A stretch of 64,000 nucleotides of DNA from positions 48,794,550 through 48,858,549 of the forward strand of contig CM055107.1 of assembly GCA_029204225.1 (NCBI GenBank), read 5' to 3'. Positions 22,359 to 33,004 of the stretch are shown piece by piece. This DNA is from Diphasiastrum complanatum (Eukaryota > Streptophyta > Lycopodiopsida > Lycopodiales > Lycopodiaceae). The position numbers were made by a program, and so were the translations under genes. Numbering within the stretch: the stretch's first letter is position 1; every line of letters begins with the position of its first letter. The notes beneath the pieces are model-generated. The model was not told the origin of the DNA and searched no databases. It saw only the letters and a list, made by a program, of their open reading frames with translations.

Positions 22359-22955
22359 ATTAGGCGGCCAAATGTGCAGGTTTTGCCAGATTTAGAAGAG
22401 ATTTGTGGGCGAGTTTGCTTTTGTAGCATTCCAATCAAGTTTCTAGCTAAAAATCTTGTTGATTTATGTGTAGAAATTGGATCTTTGTGATCAAAACATC
22501 ATTTGTATGCATTTCAATTGAAGTAGGGCGAATTCCCTCTATACTTATCAGAATAAGGAGACAAAAATTGTTTTGGAAAGAGGGAGATGCAAGATCCAAC
22601 AAGATCCTATTAGTTTTCCATTCTAGCATATAGTTTTTTGATTCAATTTCTTGCTTCTTCATGTCAAAAACTTCAAAATTGATGTAACCCTCTGATTTTC
22701 AGTTTGCTGAATGATTCAAGAGTGTATTTCAATCTTAGGAGTGAGGGAAAAGCAAGTATATTGAGGTTTGGTCTTAGTTTGATCAAGAAATCATAAAACT
22801 AGTGGCTAAAATTAAGGAAAAAGTGAGGAAAAGAGAGAAAAAGTAAGGTTTTAGGTTCCAAATCTTTGTGATTTCTTCTTGTGTTTCATTTGTTGATTCA
22901 AGAGAGTGCTTAGTGCATTGGAACAGGTCAAAGATCAGAGATCAATCATTGCAAC
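22359..22955 (+). other. 5' leader of element B
   Basis: About 600 bp of non-coding DNA between primer-binding site and gag start. It shares short phrases with the A leader (for example GAGAGTGCTTAGTGCATTGGA) but is otherwise diverged. Short open frames here look incidental. Confidence 0.7.
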
Positions 22956-25900
22956 ATGGCTACAAATGGAGGCTACATGTTGGAAAGCAATGATAGGCTT
23001 ACCTCCCTCAACTATTCTACTTGGAAAGTAAGGATGGAGTCTTTGCTTGAGATGAATGAGTTGATGGATATTGTTGTAGGTGTGGAGGAGAGACCTTTGG
23101 CACCTCAAGAACAATTGAGGTATGACAAGAGGGCAAAGAAAGCCCTTCACATGATCAAGATGAATGTGACAAATGAGCTTATCAAAGAGGTTGGTAAGTG
23201 CACATCATCTAGTGAAGCTTGGGAAGCCTTGAAGAAGGTTTATGAATCCAAGTCTACTTCTAGAGTGTTGACTTTAAGAAGGCAAATCTTTTCTTGTATG
23301 CAAAAGAAGAGTGAGAATGGACATGCTTTTGTTTTGAGAGTTAAAGCATTGAATGATGAGTTAGCATGCATTAATGATGGCATAAATAATGAGGAGCTTG
23401 TTCAAGTGATTCTCAATGGCTTGTTGGATGATCATGCTAATCTTGTTCAAAGTTATGCTATCCAAAAATGTTTACCAAGTGTTGGAGACTTGCAAGAGGT
23501 CTTGTTGGCTGAAGAATTCAGGTTGCAAGCAAGAGTGGGAGCATCTTCTACATCTCAAGGAGGAGAAGAGGAGGCAATGTTCTCTAAAGGCAAGTTCAAG
23601 GGCAAAGGTAAAAGCAATTGGTCTAAAGGGCAAGACCAAGGTGAGCACTCTACTTTTGGCAAAAAGAAGGATAGATCTAAGCTAAAATGTTTCTATTGTG
23701 GAGTCAAAGGGCATTTTGCTAGTGATTGTTTTAAGAAAAAGAGGGATCAAGGGGAAAAGCAAACCAATCTAACTATTGATGAGGGTGGGGATGAGCTTCT
23801 TTCAAATGATGCTTTTGTTATGTCATCTTGCTTGTTGGCTAATCATGGAGACATTGATCCTTGGTGGATTGATAGTGGAGCCACTTCTCATATGACATAT
23901 CATAAAGAGTATTTTTCATCTTTAATGGCATTTGATGGTGATAGGAAGGTAATCTATACCGCAAATGATGGTGAGTGTGCAATCAAGGGGATTGGCACAA
24001 TTCCTATTTCACTTTCTACAAATAGGAATATAGAATTGAAAGATGTTTTGCTCATTCCATCCATTACCAAGAACTTACTTAGTGTAAGCCAAATGCTTGA
24101 CAAAGGATTCAAAGTTGAGTTTGATGGTGATGCTTGCTTGATCAAAAAGGGGTGTAGTATCATTGCAAAAGGGAAAAGGCAAGGGAAATTGTTCAAGCTT
24201 GATGCATGTGTTGTTGCTAACCAAGTTGGATGCATGGCAAATGAACAAATGTCAATTCAAGAGGTATGGCATAAAAGGATGGGACATCTCAACTACAAGG
24301 CCTTGGAGGTAATAGCCAAAAAGGAGGTAGTAAGGGGACTTCCCAAGTCTCTTACTTGCTTGAATCATGTTTGTGAAGAATGTGCTTTGTCTAAATCACA
24401 TAGATTGCCATATACTAGATCTATATCTAGATCTAAGATGCCTTTTTCTCTCTTGCATTCGGATATTCATGGTGTTACTACAATTAGCAATGGAGGTGCT
24501 AAGATGTATGTAACTTTCATTGATGATTTTAGTAGATTTTGTTGGGTTTATCTACTAAAGAGCAAGGATGAGGTGTTTGATGTGTTTGTCAAGTTCAAAG
24601 TTGCTATTGAGACTCAATTTACAACCAAAATCAAATGCTTGAGGAGCGACAATGGTGGTGAATACATTTCTAACAAATTCAAAGCCTTTTGCGATGAGCA
24701 TGGGATCAAGAGGGAGTACACATGTCCAAGAACACCACAACAAAATGGAGTGGCCGAGAGGAAGAATAGAACCTTGTGTGAGAGTCCAAAGGCAATGAGA
24801 TTGAATGCTAATCTTCCTAAACCTTTTTGGAGTGATGCTTTGTTGTGTGCAAATTTCCTATGCAATAGATGGCCAAGTGTTGTATTGGAAGGAAAAACCC
24901 CTTTTGAAGCTTTGTTTGGTACGAAGCCTAATGTCAAGTTTCTAAGAACTTTTGGATGCATTTGCTACTTCAACATTACTCTTGATGATAGAACTAAGGA
25001 GGATCCATCTTCAAGAAAGGGCATTTTTGTTGGTTATAGTGAAGTAAGCAAAGCATATAGGATTTATGTTCCTTCAATCAAGAAAGTGTTCACAAGTAGG
25101 GATGTCATTTTTGATGAAAGTAACATTCCAAAAGTTGTTTCAAGTGATGATGGTGTTGTTGCAACTAATGTGCTTGATGACAATGGAGTTGATGACACAT
25201 TGGATGTGGATGTTGAAGAAGCCTCTTCAAGTCAAATTCCAAGGAGAACTCCAAGGCATAAAGTGAAACCCTCAAGGCTCACTTATGATGGCAAAGGTAA
25301 GCAAGTGGTGGATGGATCCAACTATGCTTTCCTAACTTCTTTTGATGTACCTTCATGTGTAGATGAAGCAAGGCAAGAAGAGGAATGGATCCAAGCAATG
25401 GATCTTGAGTTTGAAGCACTTATGAAGAACAACACATGGAGATTGGTGGAGCTTCCAAAGGGCAAAAGTGCAATTGGATGCAAATGGATCTTCAAGGTAA
25501 AGACAAATCAAGATGGATCTATCAACAAGTTGAAGGCAAGGTTGGTGGCTAAAGGTTATGCTCAAGAGCATGGCATTGACTATGAGGAAACCTTTGCACC
25601 CGTGGCAAAGATGGTGAGCATAAGAGTAATCATTTCCCTTGCAACTCTTTATGGATGGGATCTTTGGCAATTAGACATTTCTAATGCTTTCTTGAATGGT
25701 GATCTTGAAGAGGAAGTCTACATGGAGCAACCCGAGAGCTATGTTTCTCATAGCAAGCCTAATCATGTGTGTTTTCTACAAAAAAGTTTGTATGGTCTTA
25801 AGCAAGCACCAAGGAGTTGGTATGCTAGGCTTAACTCTTTTCTACTTTCTCAAAACTTCACTATGAGTGAGTATGATCATTCACTTTACTTTAGAATTAG

Positions 25901-26906
25901 TGCTAATGATGTTACAATCCTTCTAATTTATGTGGATGACATTATTTTAAGTGGAGGGAACAAGGAAGATATAGAAGATATCAAGAAAGCACTAAAAAAG
26001 GAATTTGAAGTGCATGATCTTGGTCTTTTGAGCTATATCTTAGGAATAGAAGTAATTAGAACTTCTCAAATCACTTTTATTTCACAAGAGAAGTATGCTA
26101 TTTCTATTCTCAATAGATTTCATATGGTAGATGCAAATCCTATTGATACACCTATGGAATCACATGTAAAGCTAACTATAAGAGGTAATGAAAGATCCTT
26201 CGAGGACATTACTCTCTATAGGAAGCTAATAGGTTCTCTTATATATCTAACCATCACAAGACCTGATTTATCTTATTGTGTTGGTAGATTAAGCCAATTC
26301 ATGCAAGATCCTAGCATAGAACATTGGAAACTAGGAAAGAGGATCTTGAGATACATCTCGGGAACAAAAGATTTTGGCATTGTTTATAGAGGCTCATCAC
26401 CTAACTTATTTGGTTTTTCAGATTCAGATTTTGCAGGAGACCTTATGGATAGAAAATCCATAAATGCACATGCTATTTTCATAGGTGATGGAGCTATCTC
26501 ATGGATGTCGAAGAAACAAGCAACTATATCACTTTCTTCTAGTGAGGCCGAGTACAAAGCTTTGACATCATGCACAAAGGAGATGGTGTGGATCAAAAGG
26601 ATGATTATGGAGCTTCATTTGCTGGATTTTTCAGAGAGTCCAATCATCTTTTGTGACAACCTTTCAGCCCAAAGTCTAGCAAGCAATCCGGTTTTCCATG
26701 CAAGGAGCAAACATATCGAGGTGGCTTACCATTTTGTGAGAGAACAAGTGTTGGCAAAAGAGATCAAGCTTGAACATGTCCCATCAAAGGAATGTGTGGC
26801 TGATATCTTTACCAAAGCATTGGGAAAGGACTTATTTTTCAAGCATAGAACAAGTCTTGGTGTACTTTCTAAATCTATGCTAAAACTAGTTGAAGAGGGA
26901 GTGTGA
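22956..26906 (+). CDS. Copia gag-pol polyprotein, intact (element B)
   Basis: 1316 residues, no internal stop or frameshift. In order: gag N-terminal region with NYSTWKVRMESLL near 25; zinc knuckle CFYCGVKGHFASDC near 245; protease WWIDSGATSHM near 304; pre-integrase HKRMGHLNY...CEEC near 440; integrase HSDIHG near 501, RSDNGGEY near 562 and ERKNRT near 600; reverse transcriptase with QLDISNAFLNGD and YVDDI near 992; RNase H DSDFAGD near 1156, SSSEAEY and HARSKHIEV. Key catalytic residues look present. The stop TGA lies inside the first bases of the 3' LTR, as in A'. The first ATG of the frame fits the family start. Likely able to supply proteins in trans to A and A'. Confidence 0.97.
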   Translation: MATNGGYMLESNDRLTSLNYSTWKVRMESLLEMNELMDIVVGVEERPLAPQEQLRYDKRAKKALHMIKMNVTNELIKEVGKCTSSSEAWEALKKVYESKSTSRVLTLRRQIFSCMQKKSENGHAFVLRVKALNDELACINDGINNEELVQVILNGLLDDHANLVQSYAIQKCLPSVGDLQEVLLAEEFRLQARVGASSTSQGGEEEAMFSKGKFKGKGKSNWSKGQDQGEHSTFGKKKDRSKLKCFYCGVKGHFASDCFKKKRDQGEKQTNLTIDEGGDELLSNDAFVMSSCLLANHGDIDPWWIDSGATSHMTYHKEYFSSLMAFDGDRKVIYTANDGECAIKGIGTIPISLSTNRNIELKDVLLIPSITKNLLSVSQMLDKGFKVEFDGDACLIKKGCSIIAKGKRQGKLFKLDACVVANQVGCMANEQMSIQEVWHKRMGHLNYKALEVIAKKEVVRGLPKSLTCLNHVCEECALSKSHRLPYTRSISRSKMPFSLLHSDIHGVTTISNGGAKMYVTFIDDFSRFCWVYLLKSKDEVFDVFVKFKVAIETQFTTKIKCLRSDNGGEYISNKFKAFCDEHGIKREYTCPRTPQQNGVAERKNRTLCESPKAMRLNANLPKPFWSDALLCANFLCNRWPSVVLEGKTPFEALFGTKPNVKFLRTFGCICYFNITLDDRTKEDPSSRKGIFVGYSEVSKAYRIYVPSIKKVFTSRDVIFDESNIPKVVSSDDGVVATNVLDDNGVDDTLDVDVEEASSSQIPRRTPRHKVKPSRLTYDGKGKQVVDGSNYAFLTSFDVPSCVDEARQEEEWIQAMDLEFEALMKNNTWRLVELPKGKSAIGCKWIFKVKTNQDGSINKLKARLVAKGYAQEHGIDYEETFAPVAKMVSIRVIISLATLYGWDLWQLDISNAFLNGDLEEEVYMEQPESYVSHSKPNHVCFLQKSLYGLKQAPRSWYARLNSFLLSQNFTMSEYDHSLYFRISANDVTILLIYVDDIILSGGNKEDIEDIKKALKKEFEVHDLGLLSYILGIEVIRTSQITFISQEKYAISILNRFHMVDANPIDTPMESHVKLTIRGNERSFEDITLYRKLIGSLIYLTITRPDLSYCVGRLSQFMQDPSIEHWKLGKRILRYISGTKDFGIVYRGSSPNLFGFSDSDFAGDLMDRKSINAHAIFIGDGAISWMSKKQATISLSSSEAEYKALTSCTKEMVWIKRMIMELHLLDFSESPIIFCDNLSAQSLASNPVFHARSKHIEVAYHFVREQVLAKEIKLEHVPSKECVADIFTKALGKDLFFKHRTSLGVLSKSMLKLVEEGV
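26892..26901 (+). promoter_or_regulatory. Polypurine tract of element B
   Basis: GAAGAGGGAG directly precedes the 3' LTR start TGTGAAAAA and overlaps the last codons of gag-pol. Confidence 0.9.
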
Positions 26907-27554
26907 AAAATTGTCAACTAGTAGTATTTTCCTAACTTGAGATTTTGTAGGCCTATGGCCAAATAAAAGTTAGAGATAGGTTCATACATGTATGTAGAGG
27001 CCCAAAGTATGTGTACACTACTTTTGAGGTCACATTAATTAGAGGAGGTCGAGTGTGGAGCTCTTCTATTGGCTCATAATTTGGTGCATTCCTATTTGAC
27101 CAAATTTCTAGGTATATGGGTGAATCCTATTGGACCCCAATTTTAGCCTATCATAAGACAAGTGGCCAAGAGGCACTATGGCTGCTATAAATAGCCATCT
27201 CCACGAGTATGTACATATCTCATTTTCATTCTATTGAATGAATGTTATGCTCTTTGAAGATCCATCTTCTTCTCTCTCACTTTTTTGTTCATATCTTGCA
27301 TTCTAGCCACTAGAATTGTGATTTCTTTGTTGCTATGGCTTCACACGTGTGAAATGCAGGTTGTAGGCTCTGAAGTACGGACAGGGACAGCAAGTTTCTG
27401 TTTGTGGAAGCTTATGATCAGATTTTGATGTTTAGTTGATGTTTAGTATGCTTAACATCACAATTTCTATCATTTTTTCAATCTAGATGTGCATAACTTC
27501 CATGGCCAAGATCTTTATGAAACTTTAGCATCTTTTGGATCTGAGTTTTTCACA
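26902..27554 (+). repeat. 3' LTR of element B
   Basis: 653 bp, identical to 21694-22346 except one base by my reading. TATAAATA at 27186-27193; CACACGTGTG at 27342-27351. Confidence 0.97.
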
Positions 27555-27559
27555 CGACG
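27555..27559. repeat. Target site duplication of element B, right (CGACG)
   Basis: Follows the 3' LTR and matches 21689-21693. Confidence 0.95.
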
Positions 27560-28124
27560 TGGAGCATACTCAATTAGAAACAGTCTAATAAATTCTTCAG
27601 TGGTCTCAATAGATCTCCTAGGCAAGCTATAATACCATCTCCTCGCTGATCTAGTCAAGGTAAGTGCGAAAAACAACATTTCGTGGTGGGGATCGATGAT
27701 TCGATTAATGAGACATGCAGTCCAAAATGTGAAACTTAGCATCTTCATATGGGGCTCCATGATACTCAGGAATCGCTCCTTTGAGCTTTGGTAAATCTCC
27801 TATGGTGACAAGGATTACTAACGGCTTAGTCGGTCTTCCAGCCATGCTTATAGGTTTAACCTCAGAGGCTGCTAATGGAGGGGTTTATGGAATAATATCT
27901 AAAAATATATACAAATGTTTCTCGGGTGATTCCCCTTCTTCTCTCTCATCTCCTGGATCATTTATCTCATCTTTAGATAGGGTTTTAGTCTCTACTATCT
28001 CAGGGTGAGGCCAAGGCTTCCTAAGTCCTTTCGTCTTAGGAGTTAGTAAAATACTCAAAGATGGTGGTCGTATTTCTTCATCCAAGTGCTTCCATGGTAG
28101 TGAACCTATGGTGATTGATCCCAC
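27560..28124 (-). pseudogene. Gypsy gag remnant, second copy, N-terminal part (element D)
   Basis: Minus-strand frames 28124-27885 and 27760-27560. The latter carries the gag core (INRIIDPHHE, ARRWYYSLPRR, EYAPRR) and is cut by the insertion of B in the middle of gag. The continuation is at 21693-20963. The frame changes between the two pieces, so it was already broken, or became so since. Confidence 0.75.
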
Positions 28125-28155
28125 GTAGTATTTTGTCTACCTGAAAATACTCAAC

Positions 28156-28910
28156 TATTGTTGTTTACGTGACTCATGGTCTAATCTTAACTCGTTGTTT
28201 TATGGAAAATGTCATATTGTACCATCTTGTGAAGTTTAGGTTTCATCCGAGATCTGAAGGTAGCCAGCGCATTGGGTATGTGTATGGTATCTCAACAGGC
28301 CGTGGTAACTTCTCTCATCTCATTAGTAAGATATAGTGTGGGTATCTCAAAAATGAAATCAATAAACTCAATAGGACAATTCCTTTTTGGTGTGTAGTTG
28401 ACGCTTTAAACAACAGAATCATTCTTAACACATGAAATTTGTGTACCATTGGTATTGTTACTTCCATCTATCTTCAAGGCAATTGTCTCTCTACTAACTC
28501 AAATAGAGCCCTCAGAGGACATTTCCTAACTTGGAAGTGAGGTGTTGCACTCCAACTTTAACACAACGCGCTCAGAGGCTCCTAGGCTTGTCGACTGGTT
28601 TAGTGGAAAGACAATAAGCACCTAACAACACAAAGTGTTTCTTCTAGTCTTCGAGCCTATTTCAAAGCTTATACGAGTAATTGATTTGCATCTTTCAATC
28701 TATCTCAGTTCATCGATACAATGAAGAAAAGATCTTCCCCAATGGATAATTCCTCAAAATGGTCTATCTTCAAGCAGTACGGTGTTTCTAGACAATCCAA
28801 ATCACTTCTCACAACAATAGATAATGATCTCATTTCTTAGAGAGACAACAACCTTCTTTCAGGCAATCAATGACCACTTCCAAGTAGCTCCCCGCAGACG
28901 CACCAAAAAT
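28156..28910 (-). other. Leader of element D upstream of gag
   Basis: Non-coding, on the primer-site side of gag. No domain recognised. It ends at a primer-site-like GACGCACCAAAAA motif, the first of four. Confidence 0.5.
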
Positions 28911-29340
28911 GTTACGTGTGCGTCTGACGGTCTAAACAACAAAATCATTCGCAACACTTGCGATCTCCGACACATGAAATTCGTAGACCATTGATAGTAT
29001 GACTACCCTTCAAGCAATATTCCCTTATCAAGCCACTCCCGACAGACACACCAAAAAAGTTACGTGTGCGTCTGACGGTCTAAACAATAGAATCATTCTC
29101 AACACTTGCACTCACAGACACATGAAATTTGTAGACCATTGATAGTATCACTACGCTTCAAGCAATATTCCCTTATCAAGCCACTCCCGATAGACGCACC
29201 AAAAATGTTACGTGTGCGGCTGATGGTCTAAACAACGTACTCATTCAATTTAGCAAATTCTTAGGACATTCCATTTGTATGATAACTACTTTCCAAACAA
29301 TACTCCCTTATCAAGCCACTCCTGGTAGACGCACCAAAAA
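28911..29340 (-). repeat. Three tandem units with primer-site-like junctions in the D leader
   Basis: Units 28911-29058, 29059-29206 (148 bp each) and 29207-29341 (135 bp). Each starts GTTACGTGTGCG(T/G)CTGA and ends with a variant of GACGCACCAAAAA(T), the sequence found at the LTR/primer-site junction at 29341. Thus four junction-like motifs stand in a row. Confidence 0.85.
29321..29340 (-). promoter_or_regulatory. Primer-binding site of element D
   Basis: On the minus strand TTTTTGGTGCGTCTACCAGG directly follows the LTR end CCGTAACA. It resembles the Asp-tRNA-type site TGGCGCCGTTGCCGG of Athila/Tat-type gypsy elements, with differences. Confidence 0.6.
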
Positions 29341-30626
29341 TGTTACGGCATTTCCCACTCAGGGGATCAAAGCTAAAGGCAAAACACATAACAGGATACA
29401 ACACCACTATGTGTTCAGTGTCATGCTGTTACGAGAATGGTAGTACACGTCTCAAACACAAAGCTAACTAGGGGATCTCTGACATGTTCTATTGATCAAG
29501 CCATACCTCTATAGCTAATAGAGGTTTTCCAGGCCTTACAATTTCAATGGTGGTGTCTAATGATATAGGTTCTAGTGAACCCCATCCGATTATTTTGACT
29601 ACGGGGCAATACCTCCTTGGGTTTGAGGTGTAGGCCATGTAATAGTTGACTGCTTCTCTGACATGTCAAGCTCTCAATATAACTAACACTCCTCAATCAA
29701 TAATCATTCACATAAACCTCTATGCATGTGTGGGCTTCTAACATTTCTAGAAGAGGATCATAATACAAACATCCCTAGTCCTACCATAATCTAGCAGTGG
29801 TAATATGCAGGGCTCTGGAGTTGCTAGGATCTCTACTAATCTAGTAGCACTAAAGATGGACACAATCTGTTGTTGGTACATTATTTTCAGGCCTATAAGG
29901 ACTGTGATATACAAATAAGGTGTAGCAGTGTCCGGAATATTAGGACCTATGGGAGGGCTTGGACGAAACATTCTCGATGCTTATTGTCATTAGGTAGTGA
30001 ATCATGGCTGTATTATATGACCCTTTCCCAAAGTATTCGTTAAGTACACCCCTTCCATCTAAATAGTCATGGGAGCTGTTCAAGTGTAGCGTGCAATTCC
30101 CAAACCATCTTGGTTTGTAGATGGCTGATAGTGAATAGTCAAGAACCGTGTGTTCCAACGGGTTATCTTGACTTTGTGGTTCTAGATGAAGATCGACAAT
30201 AGGTTTGTTCTTAGCTCATGTAGTGTGTTCCAACTAGAGTGAGCTTAACCTCACTCCTTTGTTCCAAGGAGACGAGGATGACTTGCTTGATTCACTCATC
30301 ACATTCACCCAAGCAACATTCCTTAAAGCTTTCTCCATACATTTAGACAAAAAGCAGTCATTCTGCGCAAACTAGCAATTCTGGTAGAGTCTAAAACTAT
30401 CATCACCTCAAATCACAACTATCCTGCATTTAACTTTCTCCTGAGACATAACAATACACTATCTAAGAGTTCTTTTAGCACATGCTATAATCTTTCTTTA
30501 TGAAGACATGGAAGAAAACAATATGCATTAAAGTTTTTTCAATATGAAGCTGTAATCACTGCTGCGACATCTATGACATACACAATTGCATCATCTATCA
30601 TAGATTGAATACGCAATTAGCAGAGT
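29341..30626 (-). repeat. 5' LTR-like end of element D (right copy, truncated)
   Basis: Matches 14059-15940 except for a deletion of about 595 bp after CCAGGCC near 29535. It stops matching at about 30626, where a plus-strand gypsy gag fragment starts. Confidence 0.75.
29747..30158 (-). pseudogene. Second copy of the overlapping LTR frames of D
   Basis: Frames 30158-29940 and 29971-29747 mirror 15470-15059 in length, overlap and frame relation. No recognised domain; see the left copy. Confidence 0.35.
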
Positions 30627-31836
30627 GCTTAATGGAAAAGCCTTAGAAGATGCAGATAGCTATGTGTCTCAGTTTGAGTCTAGTGCAACAAGCAATAGAG
30701 AAAGTTTAAATGCTGACAAACTAAGGATATTAACCGGACTTCTTAGAAAAGAAGCCAGAAGATGGTACAGCCAGATCGAATCAGATCTGTTAACAACTTG
30801 GGGAGATTTAAAAATCCAATTCGTGAAGCAATTAAGAAAAATTGGTTATTCAACACAAATACTTGCCCAATTGAATTCAATCAGGCAAAAAGAGAAAGAA
30901 TCTCTAAGGAAGTATACTCGAAGGGTCAAAAAAACTAATTGGTCAACTGAGTGGAGTATATCCAGTAGCCATGAAGATCGAATGGTTCTTGAGGGGATTA
31001 CCCAAAAGAATAGATCGATATTGCAGGCAAGGACCTATGGAAAGTCTTGAGCATGTAATTGCTACGACAGAGAATTATGAGACTTCTCGGATATGGAGAA
31101 GCCGAAGGTCAAGGAAAGAGCTTATAAAAAAAAAAGAGAATAAATATTCTTCAGACGACCAGGATCGGAGACTAGTTCATCATCAAGTTCTAGTTCGGAT
31201 TCGGATAATTTGAGTGAAGATGAATCTCCAAGGAGAACTTCAAAATGCCATAAGACATGAACAAAAGATCAAAAAAGAATGGAAGATCCAAAGAAGAGCG
31301 ATCGAAAATAGTAGACCTTATGGAAAAAGGAAGTATCCAAACTTGAAAGAAAATTTGTGGATTTGAAAGTTCATATTCTTCAACCGAAGAATAAAAGAAA
31401 ATCTCCCAATATATTAAGAAAGTCAAATGCATGGTGTACAAAGTGCAATAAGGAAGGTCACCATTATTCGGAATGTAAAGCTAAAATGCAAGTTTCCTAT
31501 AAGGAAGGAAATTCTAACAATGAACTAGTTTATTTAATGGAGGTAGATCCTAGTGAGACTATATATGAAGTACAAGCTTCTAATCTGAGAATTACTACTA
31601 CAATAGTCTATCCTTCATACAGACCTCCTATGAAAAAATTTATTCTGGTGCAGAAGTATATACCTAATCAGCAGAAGAACAGTGTCCAAAGGACAGAGCA
31701 GATACCTACCTATTTTGATTGTGGAACACCTGGACATTATTCCAATGACTGCCCTGAACCAAAGAAACAGATTGGATATGTACCCTTGTGCAGAAATTGC
31801 AAAGGTGAAGGACATGTAACCCTGTACACTTCTTAA
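30625..31836 (+). pseudogene. Gypsy gag fragment with zinc knuckles
   Basis: Starts inside a gag core (ARRWYSQIESD, TWGDLKIQF). An extra A in the run near 30930-30935 shifts the frame; the proper continuation (PKRIDRYCRQGPMESL) lies in the frame opening near 30971. After further stops near 31256 and 31310 the knuckle region follows at 31357-31836: CTKCNKEGHHYSEC is intact, the second has lost its first Cys (YFDCGTPGHYSNDC), and the third, CRNCKGEGH, is cut off. No protease or later domains; the sequence runs into a microsatellite. It belongs to a different gypsy family from D or E. Confidence 0.8.
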
Positions 31837-31863
31837 ATCTTAAATTAAACACACTTATTCTTT

Positions 31864-32335
<472 letters not shown>

Positions 32336-32399
32336 AAAAAACAAAACATGAACTTCAAAAACTTTATAAATCATCAAGCACTAACCTCAAACCATCAAT

Positions 32400-33000
32400 A
32401 GGATGAGGAGCATCAACATCCATGCTCAAATCGCCTCAAATTGCTCCAAGATCGCTCCAAGTTGCAAGAGCAAAAGTGAGAACAAAGCAGAAGGATCGCG
32501 GGAATCCAAAATGAAAATAGACGTTGGAATCCAACATCCAAAGAAGAGGTCAAAATTCGATGTTCATGTTTGCAGGCCGCACACGTCAGTCACAGGACCG
32601 TGGATCGTGCATCAGATTGCCGACGCGGACGTCAGAATACGATAGTCATGTCCGATGCGAAGTCTTTTTTTTTTTAAAAGGTATGATATGTCATGTCCAT
32701 CTTTGCGGGTTGGATTCCGACATGTTGGATTCCAACGTCAACTTTGAAAATTCGTTGTCGTCTAAATTTGCCAATCACCGGAGGTCCATTCTCAAATCTT
32801 TTGCTTGGATGTCGGAATTCAATGTGTCAAAATGCGATGGATTATAAAATTTCTAAAAATCCGTCGGAACCCCACGTCGGAATTGCCGCGATATGTTATT
32901 GTGTGAGGTATGATCAAAGCAAATTCAAATCACATGAAATTTCTTTTTAGATGATTTAAGACTCATGATCTAACTAATGCGTGTATTATTGTTGTTTACT
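32400..33000. repeat. Region with GTCGGAATTC/GTTGGAATCC motifs
   Basis: Several diverged copies of a roughly 10-bp motif (GTTGGAATCC, GTTGGATTCC, GTCGGAATTC), similar to the denser set at 57585-58060. Short overlapping ORFs show no domain. Confidence 0.5.
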
Positions 33001-33004
33001 TTCT

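Larger units (their letters stand above)
21694..27554 (+). mobile_element. Complete, recently inserted Ty1/copia retrotransposon B
   Basis: Seen: two 653-bp LTRs (TGTGAAAAA...TTTTTCACA), 5-bp target duplication CGACG, initiator-Met-type primer-binding site, one uninterrupted gag-pol frame, polypurine tract directly before the 3' LTR, and a TATA box in each LTR. By eye the LTRs differ at one base (C/T at LTR position 10). An empty target survives in the tandem copy at 20358. Everything needed for autonomous copying appears present. It is a relative of A and A' with a different LTR and leader. Confidence 0.97.
20611..28155 (-). repeat. Second copy of the D internal duplication, interrupted by element B
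   Basis: Parts 20611-21693 and 27555-28155 (sharing the 5-bp target duplication) together match 19281-20610 plus the extra block at 27735-28093. Without B it would be continuous. Confidence 0.85.
14059..30626 (-). mobile_element. Degenerate Ty3/gypsy-like element D with gag and protease only
   Basis: Seen: homologous ends at 14059-15940 and 29341-30626 in direct orientation, both starting TGTTA(C/T)G on the plus strand. Next to the right one, on the minus strand, is TTTTTGGTGCGTCT, resembling the Asp-tRNA-type primer sites of Athila/Tat-type gypsy elements. Internally there are gag (with zinc knuckle) and retropepsin remnants, but no reverse transcriptase, RNase H or integrase. Element B (5.9 kb) is inserted in it. 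Inference: a long non-autonomous gypsy element (gag-protease type) or one whose pol was deleted. The right LTR ends abruptly at 30626, so that boundary and the target duplication are not resolved. Confidence 0.72.

Noticed and set aside
28911-29341. Possible CRISPR-like array (regular repeats)
   Set aside because: Only three units, the whole unit is repeated with no unique spacers, and the setting is a plant retrotransposon leader.
30625-31836. Endogenous pararetrovirus (caulimovirus) remnant
   Set aside because: The zinc knuckle could suggest it, but the gag core fits gypsy elements and no movement protein or viral polymerase is seen.
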